A stretch of DNA of 44,681 nt from Bacteroidia bacterium (GCA_009929445.1 SAAL01000017.1:1-44681); one strand, 5' to 3'; counted from the first letter of the stretch, positions 27,318 to 36,356 are shown. Notes: generated by a model not told the origin, from the sequence alone. Made by a program: numbers and translations.

Positions 27318-28548
27318 ATGAAAAATGAAAAACACATTGCGGAATTAACTTCCCGACTCCGGGCAAAATACGGCAAGCCGGTCGATTCGGTGGTGAGCAT
27401 TGCAAACCTTGCCGAAGAGGTGGGCACGAGCGAACAAACCATGAGACGTTTTCTGGGTAAAGTGAAAACCAAAAACGGCATCAACCCGGTGAGTGATAAA
27501 TCGCTTTCGGTGATTTGCCGCTACGTGGGATACAGAGACTGGAGCCACTTTACCCAATCAAACGGTAATGGCCACGGGCACTCGGAGTTCGATAAACTCT
27601 ACATCGAACACATGGAACCGTTTTTCAGAAACGGAAAGAAATACAACCTTAATTATCACCAAAATACCATTCACGGTAGATATGCTGAACGATTACATAA
27701 AGGTAATCTACGCCACGAAACAAAACATAGCGCATTTCTACAACCTTAATCATGAAAACAATTGGGCAGCCGACTATGTACTGGCGTGGCTGCCCAATTA
27801 TAATTATTTCGGGCAAAACTGGTTTCGGGCTATACTCAGCAAACACGCTGCACATACCGATAAACCGCTCGTCCGTCTTGCACTCACCAATTTTCTCCGC
27901 TTTGACGCTTTCCTTACCAACGACAACGTAGCATACACCCCCGACTCCGAAACGCTGAACCGCGCATATGCCGCCTACCGGAAAAACAACGAATACATGC
28001 CATTCCAGGAGATGAGGTACTACACCAACCTGCTGATAGATGCAAAAAGAAACAACGAAACTCAGAAATTCTACGGGCTGCTCCACCAGTTTCTGCAGGA
28101 ATTCGAAGAGCAGAACATCCGTGAATTCAACAAGCACGAAGTGATGATCTTCTTCTGCAACACCCTTATCTGGCTGAAGGAGTACCAGGTGGCTTACGAA
28201 CTGCTGAAAAACCGCACCGGATTTATTACCCACTTTGCCGCCAACAGCGCCAAAGAAAGGGCGCTACACTTCTATGGCATCAACCTGGCTTTTATGAAAA
28301 CCACCTTTGCACTCACCTGGGCTGTGAACAGAATACCCGAACCGCGACTGCTGGCACTGACATCTGCCGATTTCGACCATCCTACGGGGCTGCTCTACAA
28401 CGACTACATCCGCGTGATGTACCAGGCACGCTGCATACTCACCGGACGCGGAGCAAAACATAAGAAAACACTCTACGATGAACTCAAAACTCTCACCGAC
28501 AAAACCAACTACGTAAGGATTTATGATTTGGTGGGAAAGGCTACCTAA
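27318..28548 (+). pseudogene. Frameshifted HTH-like Bacteroidota protein
   Basis: Two overlapping frames appear to be one gene broken by a net +1 nt change near 27660-27685. The first frame (from 27318) has an N-terminal region resembling the HTH-like start of many Bacteroidota proteins of unknown function: VSIANLAEEVGTSEQTMRRF and then LSVICRYVGYRDWSHF. It then becomes implausible (GRYAERLHKG). The second frame, to 28548, becomes protein-like from about VDMLNDYIKVIYATKQNIAH and continues as an alpha-helical, TPR-like region of ~290 residues. The restored product would be about 410 residues. An alternative is that translation of the second part starts at the ATG at 27682. A read error, a real mutation or programmed frameshifting cannot be told apart here. 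Confidence 0.65.
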
Positions 28549-28615
28549 ATCCCCCTTGGGGGACTTTTGGGGTGAGGAAAGCCCCCTAAATCCCCCTTGG
28601 GGGACTTTAAGAATG
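28547..28615. repeat. Two copies of a C5TTG5 palindromic repeat
   Basis: AAATCCCCCTTGGGGGACTT occurs at 28547-28566 and again within 28588-28610, the second preceded by GCCCCCT and followed by TAAGAATG. The first copy overlaps the stop codon region of the frameshifted gene. A degraded relative (AAATCCCCCATCAGAGGACT) with the same TTAAGAATG ending lies upstream of recN near 36330. Confidence 0.85.
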
Positions 28616-28842
28616 CAACATAAGATTATTTTCCTGGTATTTTTTGGTACAGTAGGGATTCTCTTTTCAGCAGTGACACGGGTGGACAGAGTTCCAACTC
28701 TGTCAATAGACTCTCCGCATTAATATAATTCCGACAGAATCGGAATTAGCTTCGCTGAACGTTGTTTCTGTCCGCCCGGGGCAACATTATTATCAGAATT
28801 CCAGCACTTGCGGGCATATTATTATTTCACAGGATAACTTAA

Positions 28843-29122
28843 AAGTCCCCCTTGGGGGACCTGCATGCCTCAGGCATGTTTAGGGGGCCGTTTTCCATGC
28901 CAAGTCTCTACTTCCCCATATATGCACAAACAACAGTTTGTGTTATATCATGTGCCGGCGTGCATTGAACTAAAATTCGGTTCTTTAAACCAGGTATTAA
29001 TCTTACATTGCATTCATCCAGAAAGTCCCCCTTGGGGAAACAACGTTCGGCTTATGCCAATTAGGGGGCTTTTTTCCATGCAACGTCTCTACTACAACCC
29101 CATATCTGCAAAAACAACAACC
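28843..29122. repeat. Duplicated ~90 bp unit carrying inverted C5 elements
   Basis: Two imperfect direct copies lie at about 28843-28933 and 29022-29122. Both start AAAGTCCCCCTTGGGG, have a variable middle, then TTAGGGGG, TTTTCCATGC, GTCTCTACT, CCCCATAT and TGCA/CAAA-rich ends. In the first copy the variable middle holds a small palindrome (GCATGCCTCAGGCATG). The outer AGTCCCCC and GGGGG parts can pair, so each copy could fold as a hairpin. Confidence 0.75.
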
Positions 29123-29240
29123 AAATTTTCAGACCATTAGCAGCGTAGCTGCGATTCATTGGTAGAATACAGCAACACAGAATTTATTGAGGTGCGTAGC
29201 ACCGATTCTGATTTCAAACAGCACATTGCGGTTCAAAATA

Positions 29241-29269
29241 GCACATTGCGGTTACAAACCGCATTGTGC
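29241..29269. repeat. Short hairpin repeat, copy D
   Basis: GCACA-TT-GCGGTT-ACA-AACCGC-AT-TGTGC has the same plan as the copies near abiE, 4 kb away. A half copy (GCACATTGCGGTT) immediately precedes it at 29221-29233. Confidence 0.8.
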
Positions 29270-29513
29270 ATTTAAGGGAAAAGAGAATCAATAAGGTTTT
29301 ATTTCCGGTTATTCGGATTGCTACTAAGGTTTATCCGAAGAAATAAGGTTTCCGTATGAGATAATTGACTTGATTCTTGTATTTCAACTATAGTAGCATT
29401 TGAATTTGTCTGTGATCTGAACCTTATTATCTTATTTTCAAACAAAACACCAAACTCATGTTATTTCAATTATTTGGCTAAAGCCAAAAAACCTTCCATT
29501 TAACTTTACCTGC

Positions 29514-29657
29514 AGCTAAAGCAGCAGGCAATTGATGGTTAAAAAATTGGATGAATTGCCACCTCATTTATGAGGTGGATTAATCAACATTGATTTGATT
29601 GGTTTTAGCCGAATTATTTAAATTAACTTTTTCTTGCAGTAAAAGCAGCAGACAATT
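29514..29657. repeat. AATTGCC-bounded small inverted-repeat elements
   Basis: An element at 29554-29657 begins AATTGCCACCT and ends AGCAGACAATT, which are imperfect inverted ends. It contains an internal hairpin ACCTCATTTATGAGGT. Just before it, at 29514-29539, lies another end fragment, GCTAAAGCAGCAGGCAATTG followed by ATGGT. A related compact element lies at 34509-34573. Confidence 0.7.
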
Positions 29658-29909
29658 GATGAATAAAAAAACAGCCTGCCCGTCTGTTGGCGCACGTTAA
29701 GCGTATTCACCAATGAAAATTGAAAGCTAATTGTGTTAAACTATACTAATTTATTTTAAACGTTTACGGCATTTCAGGGTATCAAAATAGTATCAAAAAC
29801 TTTGCAATGACTTTCGAAACGGATCAAAATAAGTACATTATTAACATATCGTGATACTAATTTATTCCGGTAATCGTTAAATGGGTACACGAGCAGTCAA
29901 TTACATTCA

Positions 29910-29941
29910 TTTGTCTAATCCAACAATTAATAATAAATTTG
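29910..29941 (+). promoter_or_regulatory. Complete Bacteroidota promoter match
   Basis: TTTG at 29910-29913 is separated by 20 bp from TAAATTTG at 29934-29941, followed by CA. This fits the TTTG-N19-21-TAnnTTTG consensus. It points towards the large secreted-protein gene, but starts about 600 bp before its ATG. Confidence 0.55.
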
Positions 29942-30122
29942 CAACGAAAATCGAACTAAAAGTTACATTCTGATTCATTATCTACCAATCACCGATATTT
30001 CAGATGACAGCATTACGGTTTTCCACCTTAATCTTTTTCATTCAAAAAATTTTCATTCAATCATTGGACAATGGCCCAACCGCCCGTGTCTGTGAGTTCA
30101 TGTGCCGCTCAACTCGCGGTGA

Positions 30123-30308
30123 ATGAAAAAAATCTACGATTTTTTATTCCGGCGCAATATGCGGAGAATCAGACAACAATACACCTGCTACGATAGAATG
30201 AATGGTGCCTGCTGTCATAACTATATGCTTTGTGAGCAACTTGTGCACGAACACACAACGCTACTAACGAAACCGAATACCAAGCTACTTAATTATAGAA
30301 AATTATGA
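30123..30308 (+). CDS. Doubtful 61-residue open frame
   Basis: The frame encodes a basic, Cys-containing peptide beginning MKKIYDFLFRRNMRRIRQQY. It lies between a good promoter match (29910-29941) and the large secreted-protein gene. I recognise no family, and there is no clear ribosome binding site. It could be a leader-encoded peptide or chance; only the promoter and the Lys-rich start argue for it. Confidence 0.15.
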   Translation: MKKIYDFLFRRNMRRIRQQYTCYDRMNGACCHNYMLCEQLVHEHTTLLTKPNTKLLNYRKL

Positions 30309-30546
30309 AATTTTACTACAAATCATTCTTTATCACTACAGCACATTGGTTTACCGAGCTGTTGGATCTGTAAGGACAATAAGCTGCAAAGGATTTTTTG
30401 ATGATTCCGGTCAGCATACCGTTTTCTGAATCGCAATTTGAGAAAAAACCAACGATTTCGAAACAACCTGAACAAATCAAAAAACCTTTCAAAACAGAAA
30501 GAATTCACTGTATTAAAACTATTTATTACTATCTGTATTTTTCAAA

Positions 30547-33500
30547 ATGAAAACTTTTTATACAATTTCAATCAGATATTTATTTGCTCTTCTGACAATC
30601 TGTCTGTTTCTGTTTTTCACAGTCAAAGCTTCTGCTCAATCTCAATGTACCGATTGTACTTCTTCCTACAACGGTGGAAACAACAATACAGGTAATACTC
30701 TAACCGGTACACTTTGTTTTACCGAGGGAACAAATACCATCCAGAATAATATATCCTCCATTGCCGACGGAACTATAATCTGTGTAAATCAGGGAGCCAC
30801 ACTCGATCTTAGTTCAAATCAATACAACGGCATACAAGGAACGGTTACAGTGAATGTTTACGGCACTCTGAAGTTCAGCACCAACCCAGCCTTAGCCGGT
30901 AACTGGATATTTAATATATTCACAGGAGGTTCTGTGAGTTATGGTTCGTCATTAGAATTTTCAGGTAATCTGACGATAAATAATCAGGGGACATTTTCAG
31001 GAGGTAAACTGGCTGTAACCGGAAACACCTCAACAGGTACAATTACAAATACAGGTGCCATGACCCTGACCGATGACCTGAATTTTGCGGGAACTACCTT
31101 TACCTTTTATAACAATTCTCAAACAGCGTTGAAACTCAAAACCATAGCTGTGAGTTCTTCCTCTTCCACGCTGACATTCAGAAATTATACTACAATGAAT
31201 GTCTCGAGCACACTCAACCTCAATAACGGTACGGCTCACTTCCTGAATAACGGAATTCTTACAATCGGTGAAAATTACAACAGTTCACCTACCTCAACGT
31301 ATGTAAACTGCGGTACATATACAGGAAAATTCAACCTGAACAGCGGCGGGAAAGTGATAAATACCGGTACATTCATCACATCACAAATTGATTTTGGCAG
31401 TTCGGCTTCGAAAATAGAAAATTACGGCACTTTCAACTCTTCCGGTTCAATAAATGCTTCTGGACCAATCTTAAATGCAGGGATATTTATTTTAAGCTCA
31501 GGTCAGTTATCGGGTGATGGCAACCTGACAGGGCCTTCTGCGGGTTCGGCTTCCAAAGGATATTTCGTATGGTCCGGTATAAATGGCAAAAACAGTGGAA
31601 CTATCGGACCGAACCTGAACTTCAGGAACAGCAGCGGAACAAGTGAAAAAACAACCATGTTTAACAACTCCACTTCCGCTCAATACACCTGGTTATCAAA
31701 TATCACCTGGGGCGATACTGAGCCAACAACACTGCTTCCGACCGACTGTCCGCTACCGGATGGAAAGCCTACTGTGGCTGTACCGCTGCAATCGTCAGCT
31801 TGTGCGGGAGTAGATCTGACCACTTTAGAACCAAAATATTCGAATGTGACCTACGAATGGTGGACAGGAGGAACATCAACAGAAAAAGGAACTCAGATTA
31901 CCACCTCTACCACTCCTTCTGTATCTAACTTCACTACCTCCGGAATTACTGTTTACCTGTGGGCTAAAAATATCTTCTCAGGAATTTATTCAAACGAAGG
32001 AGCTGCAGTCAACATTTCATCATGTATGAACTTCTGGAAAGGCTCTAACGATCCATCTACAGGCACCGACTGGAACACAGCAGCCAACTGGACTGCCGGT
32101 AAAGTACCTGCTGAGAATGAAGACATCGTGTTTGCAACAGCAGTTAATAACAACGGCTCTCCTGCCATCAATGACCTGGTAGTACCTGCCGGAGCGGCAA
32201 AAAATATCGGTAAACTGACTAATGATTCCGAAAAAGCGCTGATTATTCCCGCCGGAACATCGGTAACGGCAAACGGCAGTGTATCGGGATTTGATGCTAC
32301 TCCCGAAAAACTCCGGCTGCTGGCTGAAGCAGAAAAGGCTAACGGAACATTCATTGCGCTGGATAACTGCAACACAACCGTACTCGGAACCGTTCAACTC
32401 TATGCAAAAGGTAAAAAAGGGGAAAAAATAACATGGACGGATAATATCGAAGGAAGTCCAACGAAAGATCAATCGTTCACATCCAGCTATCAGTGGCAGT
32501 TCTTCGGAGTGCCGGTGGAAACCGTGAAAGCTTCGCCCACGTTCGATGGCGGTTTCCTGCGAAAATACAACGAAGCAATCAATAAAACATCAGGTAACAG
32601 CAGCAACTCCGTAAACGGTTCTTACTATTACAAATGGGAAACGCTCAACAATGCCAGCGACCTGACGGCATTCACCGGGTATGAAATCACCCAGGACAAT
32701 CCGACTACCTACACGATCAAAGGCCGGCTTCAGCTTTGCGACAAAACAATCAAACTCACCCGTTCGGCGGTGGAAGTGCCGGGCAGTACTGACAGCAACG
32801 AAGCCAACAAACGATATGGCCTGGGGCAAAATATCTTCGGAAACTCCTTTACGGCTGCCATTCCGGTCAAAGACCTGACATTTCCTTCCAATATTGAACA
32901 AACGGTATATTTGTACAATACCGGTTCGTTTGCCAACTGGACAACCGGAAGTGTCTCAGAAACGACTACCGATGCCGGTTCTTACCTTTCCATTCCTTAC
33001 AACACTTCATCGGCACTCGATGCACAGATTCCTTCCATGCAGGGTTTCCTGCTGCTCCATACCGGAACTATCGGCACTACTATCGATATGACATTACCAT
33101 ACGCCAGGCTGACCAAAAACCTGAAACCCCAGACTGCTCCGCGCAAAGCTTTATCTTATCTGCATATAAATCTGACCAGTAATTCCACCCGCGACAACCT
33201 CTGGCTCTTCAGTCAGCAAGGCACTACCGGCAAACTGGACGATGGCTGGGACGGACGGAAATTCTTCGGTACTCCCACGGCATTTATCTACACCGAAAAT
33301 GCCGACGGACCGATGCAGGTGAATACCGACCAAACCATCGATGGAACGGTGCTGAGCTTCTATGCCAACACCGACACGGAATACACCCTCACACTTGCAA
33401 AAACGAACCTGGATGAGTACGCAAACCTGCACCTGATTGACCTTCAGACACATACGGCAATTCCACTGACGAAGGATACGACTACCTACCGCTTCACTGC

Positions 33501-33801
33501 CAGAAGCAACGGCAATGTGATTAAAAGGTTTATCATAGCCAATGCGTCAGAAATAAATCTGAGCGACAACAAGTTCAGTCTGCTCCACGGATACGTAAAA
33601 GACAACAGCCGGTTGATAATCAGCAACTTCACCACCAAAAAAGGGACAGTAAGCCTGTATGATATATCCGGGAAACAGATTACCGCTAAAGAAATGCCGG
33701 TTTCGGTGAGCGAGATACCGGTAACAGCCGAACCTGGTGTTTATATACTGGATTTGCAAGCCGACGGCAAACGGGAAACGATTAAACTGATCGTCAGATA
33801 A
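30547..33801 (+). CDS. Large T9SS-secreted surface protein, function unknown
   Basis: The 1084-residue product has a long signal peptide (about 1-31, ending KASAQ). About 350 residues of Asn/Thr/Ser/Gly-rich, beta-helix-like sequence follow, with many short T-F-N-N style turns. A module near 497-575 (FWKGSNDPSTGTDWNTAANW, then KVPAENEDIVF) is seen in many Bacteroidota surface proteins. The second half is mixed beta. The last ~70 residues (VSLYDISGKQITAK, EPGVYILDL, RETIKLIVR) form a typical T9SS sorting domain. I infer export and attachment to the cell surface, perhaps for adhesion. No enzymatic motif was recognised. The small downstream gene is 13 bp away and probably co-transcribed. It is flanked by repeat-rich DNA, consistent with accessory status. 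Confidence 0.85.
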   Translation: MKTFYTISIRYLFALLTICLFLFFTVKASAQSQCTDCTSSYNGGNNNTGNTLTGTLCFTEGTNTIQNNISSIADGTIICVNQGATLDLSSNQYNGIQGTVTVNVYGTLKFSTNPALAGNWIFNIFTGGSVSYGSSLEFSGNLTINNQGTFSGGKLAVTGNTSTGTITNTGAMTLTDDLNFAGTTFTFYNNSQTALKLKTIAVSSSSSTLTFRNYTTMNVSSTLNLNNGTAHFLNNGILTIGENYNSSPTSTYVNCGTYTGKFNLNSGGKVINTGTFITSQIDFGSSASKIENYGTFNSSGSINASGPILNAGIFILSSGQLSGDGNLTGPSAGSASKGYFVWSGINGKNSGTIGPNLNFRNSSGTSEKTTMFNNSTSAQYTWLSNITWGDTEPTTLLPTDCPLPDGKPTVAVPLQSSACAGVDLTTLEPKYSNVTYEWWTGGTSTEKGTQITTSTTPSVSNFTTSGITVYLWAKNIFSGIYSNEGAAVNISSCMNFWKGSNDPSTGTDWNTAANWTAGKVPAENEDIVFATAVNNNGSPAINDLVVPAGAAKNIGKLTNDSEKALIIPAGTSVTANGSVSGFDATPEKLRLLAEAEKANGTFIALDNCNTTVLGTVQLYAKGKKGEKITWTDNIEGSPTKDQSFTSSYQWQFFGVPVETVKASPTFDGGFLRKYNEAINKTSGNSSNSVNGSYYYKWETLNNASDLTAFTGYEITQDNPTTYTIKGRLQLCDKTIKLTRSAVEVPGSTDSNEANKRYGLGQNIFGNSFTAAIPVKDLTFPSNIEQTVYLYNTGSFANWTTGSVSETTTDAGSYLSIPYNTSSALDAQIPSMQGFLLLHTGTIGTTIDMTLPYARLTKNLKPQTAPRKALSYLHINLTSNSTRDNLWLFSQQGTTGKLDDGWDGRKFFGTPTAFIYTENADGPMQVNTDQTIDGTVLSFYANTDTEYTLTLAKTNLDEYANLHLIDLQTHTAIPLTKDTTTYRFTARSNGNVIKRFIIANASEINLSDNKFSLLHGYVKDNSRLIISNFTTKKGTVSLYDISGKQITAKEMPVSVSEIPVTAEPGVYILDLQADGKRETIKLIVR

Positions 33802-33814
33802 GGGCGTAGAGGAT

Positions 33815-34462
33815 ATGAACAACCGGCTGAAAATACTGATCATTTTTATTCTTACTCTCATTATCACCGTAGGTGGAGGCTACCTTTACTACACCCAGCT
33901 CACCGAAATACAGAAAATGGACGAAGAATACCTTACGGAGGTGCATTACCGGGAGCCGGTAGTCATTCCCGGAGTGAATCTTGGAAATGTAAATCCGAAG
34001 AAAGTTCGCAGAAACTCCAAAGACAACGAACCCCTTATCGTGCCCGATGCCGGCAGAAAACTCCCGTCGGAAGGAACTGTGGGAGACATAGAAACTTCTT
34101 CAACGGGCAGACTCACGGGCTTCGGCGGTCATACCTACCCGAAACGAACCATCGAATCGAACAACGGCGGTGGTAGTGGAGCCGGCGGCGGAAATATGCT
34201 GGCATACAGTGGAAGCAGCCGCAGTGGAGGCAGTAGCTCTGCAGGCGGGTACAGCTCCGGAGGTACAATGATGGGCGGCACAGCACCTGTAATGGCGCCC
34301 CGAATCCCAACTACTTCCCCTCCCACCGTCGGTACAGGCACCATTCTGGTCGATCCGATGAATGATCCGCTCGAATCTGAAAGAGTACCCGTTGGGGATG
34401 GACTGTGGATACTTATTGCGCTGGCATTGGGGTATTCCATTAAGAGCAGAAAACAGAAATAA
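33815..34462 (+). CDS. Small Gly/Ser-rich protein with sorting-like C-terminal tail
   Basis: This 215-residue protein has a hydrophobic N-terminus (about residues 6-27, KILIIFILTLIITVGGGYLY) and a low-complexity Gly/Ser/Pro middle (about 110-175). Its tripartite end is PVGDG, a hydrophobic stretch LWILIALALGYSI, and a basic KSRKQK terminus. I recall similar P-x-G-x-G plus helix plus basic tails on other Bacteroidota proteins, often beside T9SS cargo, but I cannot check this here. The layout resembles other C-terminal sorting signals in principle. The gene follows the large secreted protein by 13 bp, so the two may work together. Function is unknown; a plain two-helix membrane protein is the simpler alternative. 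Confidence 0.7.
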   Translation: MNNRLKILIIFILTLIITVGGGYLYYTQLTEIQKMDEEYLTEVHYREPVVIPGVNLGNVNPKKVRRNSKDNEPLIVPDAGRKLPSEGTVGDIETSSTGRLTGFGGHTYPKRTIESNNGGGSGAGGGNMLAYSGSSRSGGSSSAGGYSSGGTMMGGTAPVMAPRIPTTSPPTVGTGTILVDPMNDPLESERVPVGDGLWILIALALGYSIKSRKQK

Positions 34463-34508
34463 CACAGAGTTCCAACTCTCTCCATTTATTCTCTCCCGGT
34501 ATTGGTTG

Positions 34509-34573
34509 AATTGCCTCCTCACTGATAAGGTGGAAATCAATATAAATTTAGCTGCCTAAAGCAGCAGGCAATT
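34509..34573. repeat. 65 bp inverted-repeat element (MITE-like)
   Basis: The ends AATTGCCTCCT and AGCAGGCAATT are inverted repeats matching at 10 of 11 positions. The interior holds CCTC/AAGGTGG and CTGCCTAAAGCAG hairpins. It lies between the convergent ends of the tail-protein gene and recN. A longer relative lies at 29554-29657. Confidence 0.7.
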
Positions 34574-34590
34574 GATGGTGGGGGCTGTTT

Positions 34591-36246
34591 TCAATTCCTC
34601 AGCAGTTCGCGGGCATTCATCAGGGCTGCTTCGGTGATGGATTTTCCGCTGAGCATGGAGGCTATTTCGCGGATTCGTTCGTCGGTTGGGAGCAGGCGGA
34701 TGTGTGTTTCGGTTTCTTTGCCGGAGCTGTCTTTGTAAACAGCGAAATGGTTGTTGCCTTTGGCGGCTATCTGAGGCAGGTGTGTGATGACAATAACCTG
34801 AGTGCCTTCACTCATTTTTCGCATGATTTCGCCCATCCTACCGGCAATTTCGCCGGAGATGCCGGTATCTATTTCGTCGAAAATAATGGTTGGCAGATCA
34901 GATTTGCTGATAAGCATGGATTTTATTCCGAGCATAAGGCGCGATATTTCGCCACCCGAAGCAATTTGCGATACGGGAAGCACGCTGCGGTTTTTGTTTG
35001 CCGAGAAAAGAAATTCGACCACGTCGTTTCCTTTTTCTGTAAATTCGCTGCCGGTTTTGATGCTTACCACGAACTGTATGGCAGGCATTCCGAGTTGGGT
35101 GAGCTCACCGACCAGGAATTTTTCGATGACCGGTATGGCTTTACGGCGCGACCCGGTGAGTCGTTCGGAGTTGGTTTGCATCGCCCGGAAGCATTGCTCC
35201 ACCCGTTTCGCTGCTTCGCTGAGTTCATCGTCCAGATTTTCGATGCGGTTCAACTGCTTTCTGAACGATTCACGCATTTCAATCAACTCTGTCACTGTTT
35301 CCACCCTGATTTTTTTCTGAAGAGAATAAATCAGGTTCAACCGGTTGTCCAGCCATTCGAGTCTTTCGGGGTTGAACTCCAGTTTATCCTGTGCCAGCGA
35401 AATATCGGAAGCCAAGTCTTTCAGTTCAATCAAAACGGCTTCCAACCGTTCGGCCCAGCTGGTACTTTCGGGTAAAAAGGTATTAATCCGGCGAATGGCT
35501 GTGGTTATTTCTTTGACCGATTTCAGCACGTTGGTGTCTTCGTTTGCAAGCAGGTGATCAGCCTGTGCGAGTGCCGATTTTATCTCTTCGACATGACTCA
35601 GCATCTCGAGTTCGGTTTCCAGGTCTGCCTGTTCGCCTTCGGTGAGTTTTGCTTCATCCAGTTGGTGGAGTTGAAACTGCAGATAGTCCAGGTCGGCATT
35701 GCGGCGGTCGGCTTCTTTCCGGAGTTTGTTCAGTTCGGCTTTTGCTTCGTTCCAGGCAGCAAATGCCTGCTGAAAATCCGAAAGTTCTCCTTTATTTTGC
35801 GCTACGGCATCTACCACCATCAGCTGATAGTTTTCGGTTGAGAGCAGCAGGTTTTCGTGCTGGGAATGAATATCGAGCAGTTTGTCGCTCAGTTCCCTGA
35901 GCAAATTTAAGGGTACCGGCGTATCGTTGATGAATGCACGCGATTTCCCGTTGGCGGCTATTTCGCGGCGTATGAGGCATGAGTCGTTGTAATCGAGGTC
36001 GTTATTTTCAAAGAAAGATTTCAGCCTGTAATTTTTCACATCAAATCCGGCTTCCACGATGCTTTTTTCGGTTCCTTCCTTCACCACGCGAGTATCTGCC
36101 CGCTGCCCCTGAATGAGTGAAAGCGCACCGATGATGATTGATTTGCCCGCACCGGTTTCACCTGTCAGTACCGACATTCCGGCTTCAAAATCAATCTGAA
36201 GTTCGGTGATTAGTGCGTAATTGGAAATATGTAACGTTTTGAGCAT
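34591..36246 (-). CDS. recN: DNA repair protein RecN
   Basis: This SMC-like ATPase (551 residues) acts in double-strand break repair. The start at 36246 gives the canonical MLKTLHISNYALI opening; the 17 extra upstream codons lie over the promoter box. Walker A is GETGAGKS (29-36). A long coiled-coil region follows in the middle third (QQAFAAWNEAKAELNKLRKE and beyond). The signature SGGEISRLML is near 430 and Walker B IIFDEIDTGISGE near 457. The His switch VITHLPQIA comes next. A full promoter match lies 20 bp upstream. In many Bacteroidota recN follows porD, as here, but a repeat array now separates them. Confidence 0.97.
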   Translation of the reverse strand: MLKTLHISNYALITELQIDFEAGMSVLTGETGAGKSIIIGALSLIQGQRADTRVVKEGTEKSIVEAGFDVKNYRLKSFFENNDLDYNDSCLIRREIAANGKSRAFINDTPVPLNLLRELSDKLLDIHSQHENLLLSTENYQLMVVDAVAQNKGELSDFQQAFAAWNEAKAELNKLRKEADRRNADLDYLQFQLHQLDEAKLTEGEQADLETELEMLSHVEEIKSALAQADHLLANEDTNVLKSVKEITTAIRRINTFLPESTSWAERLEAVLIELKDLASDISLAQDKLEFNPERLEWLDNRLNLIYSLQKKIRVETVTELIEMRESFRKQLNRIENLDDELSEAAKRVEQCFRAMQTNSERLTGSRRKAIPVIEKFLVGELTQLGMPAIQFVVSIKTGSEFTEKGNDVVEFLFSANKNRSVLPVSQIASGGEISRLMLGIKSMLISKSDLPTIIFDEIDTGISGEIAGRMGEIMRKMSEGTQVIVITHLPQIAAKGNNHFAVYKDSSGKETETHIRLLPTDERIREIASMLSGKSITEAALMNARELLRN

Positions 36247-36266
36247 TGAGCAGTTCGATTTAGATG

Positions 36267-36298
36267 CAAAGGTATGATTCCGGAGGCAAAATTCCAAA
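36267..36298 (-). promoter_or_regulatory. Promoter of recN
   Basis: On the minus strand TTTG (36295-36298) and TACCTTTG (36267-36274) are 20 bp apart, a full match to the Bacteroidota consensus, followed by CATC. The predicted start lies about 14 bp before the recN ATG. This supports the shorter recN start. Confidence 0.75.
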
Positions 36299-36356
36299 AA
36301 AAAATAACAGATAGAAAGTTAAGTCTCCCAAATCCCCCATCAGAGGACTTAAGAAT

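Larger units (their letters stand above)
28549..30546. other. Two-kilobase repeat-rich stretch without a convincing gene
   Basis: Open frames here are short, cross the repeats and lack ribosome sites. The stretch contains, in order, the C5TTG5 palindromes; a perfect 9 bp-arm hairpin at 28685-28704 (GACAGAGTT-CC-AACTCTGTC); the hairpin AATTCCGA/TCGGAATT near 28729-28750; and the ~90 bp duplicated unit (28843-29122). It continues with hairpin copy D at 29241-29269, AATTGCC-bounded elements (29514-29657) and a full promoter match (29910-29941). A doubtful 61-codon frame lies at 30123. Confidence 0.55.

Noticed and set aside
28865-29140. A 91-codon frame in the repeat-rich gap
   Set aside because: It runs through both copies of the duplicated intergenic unit and has no recognisable protein features.
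33547-33867. Minus-strand frames across the secreted-protein genes (also 34100-34540)
   Set aside because: They are antisense to the Gly/Ser-rich and T9SS-tail coding regions, with composition explained by the opposite strand.
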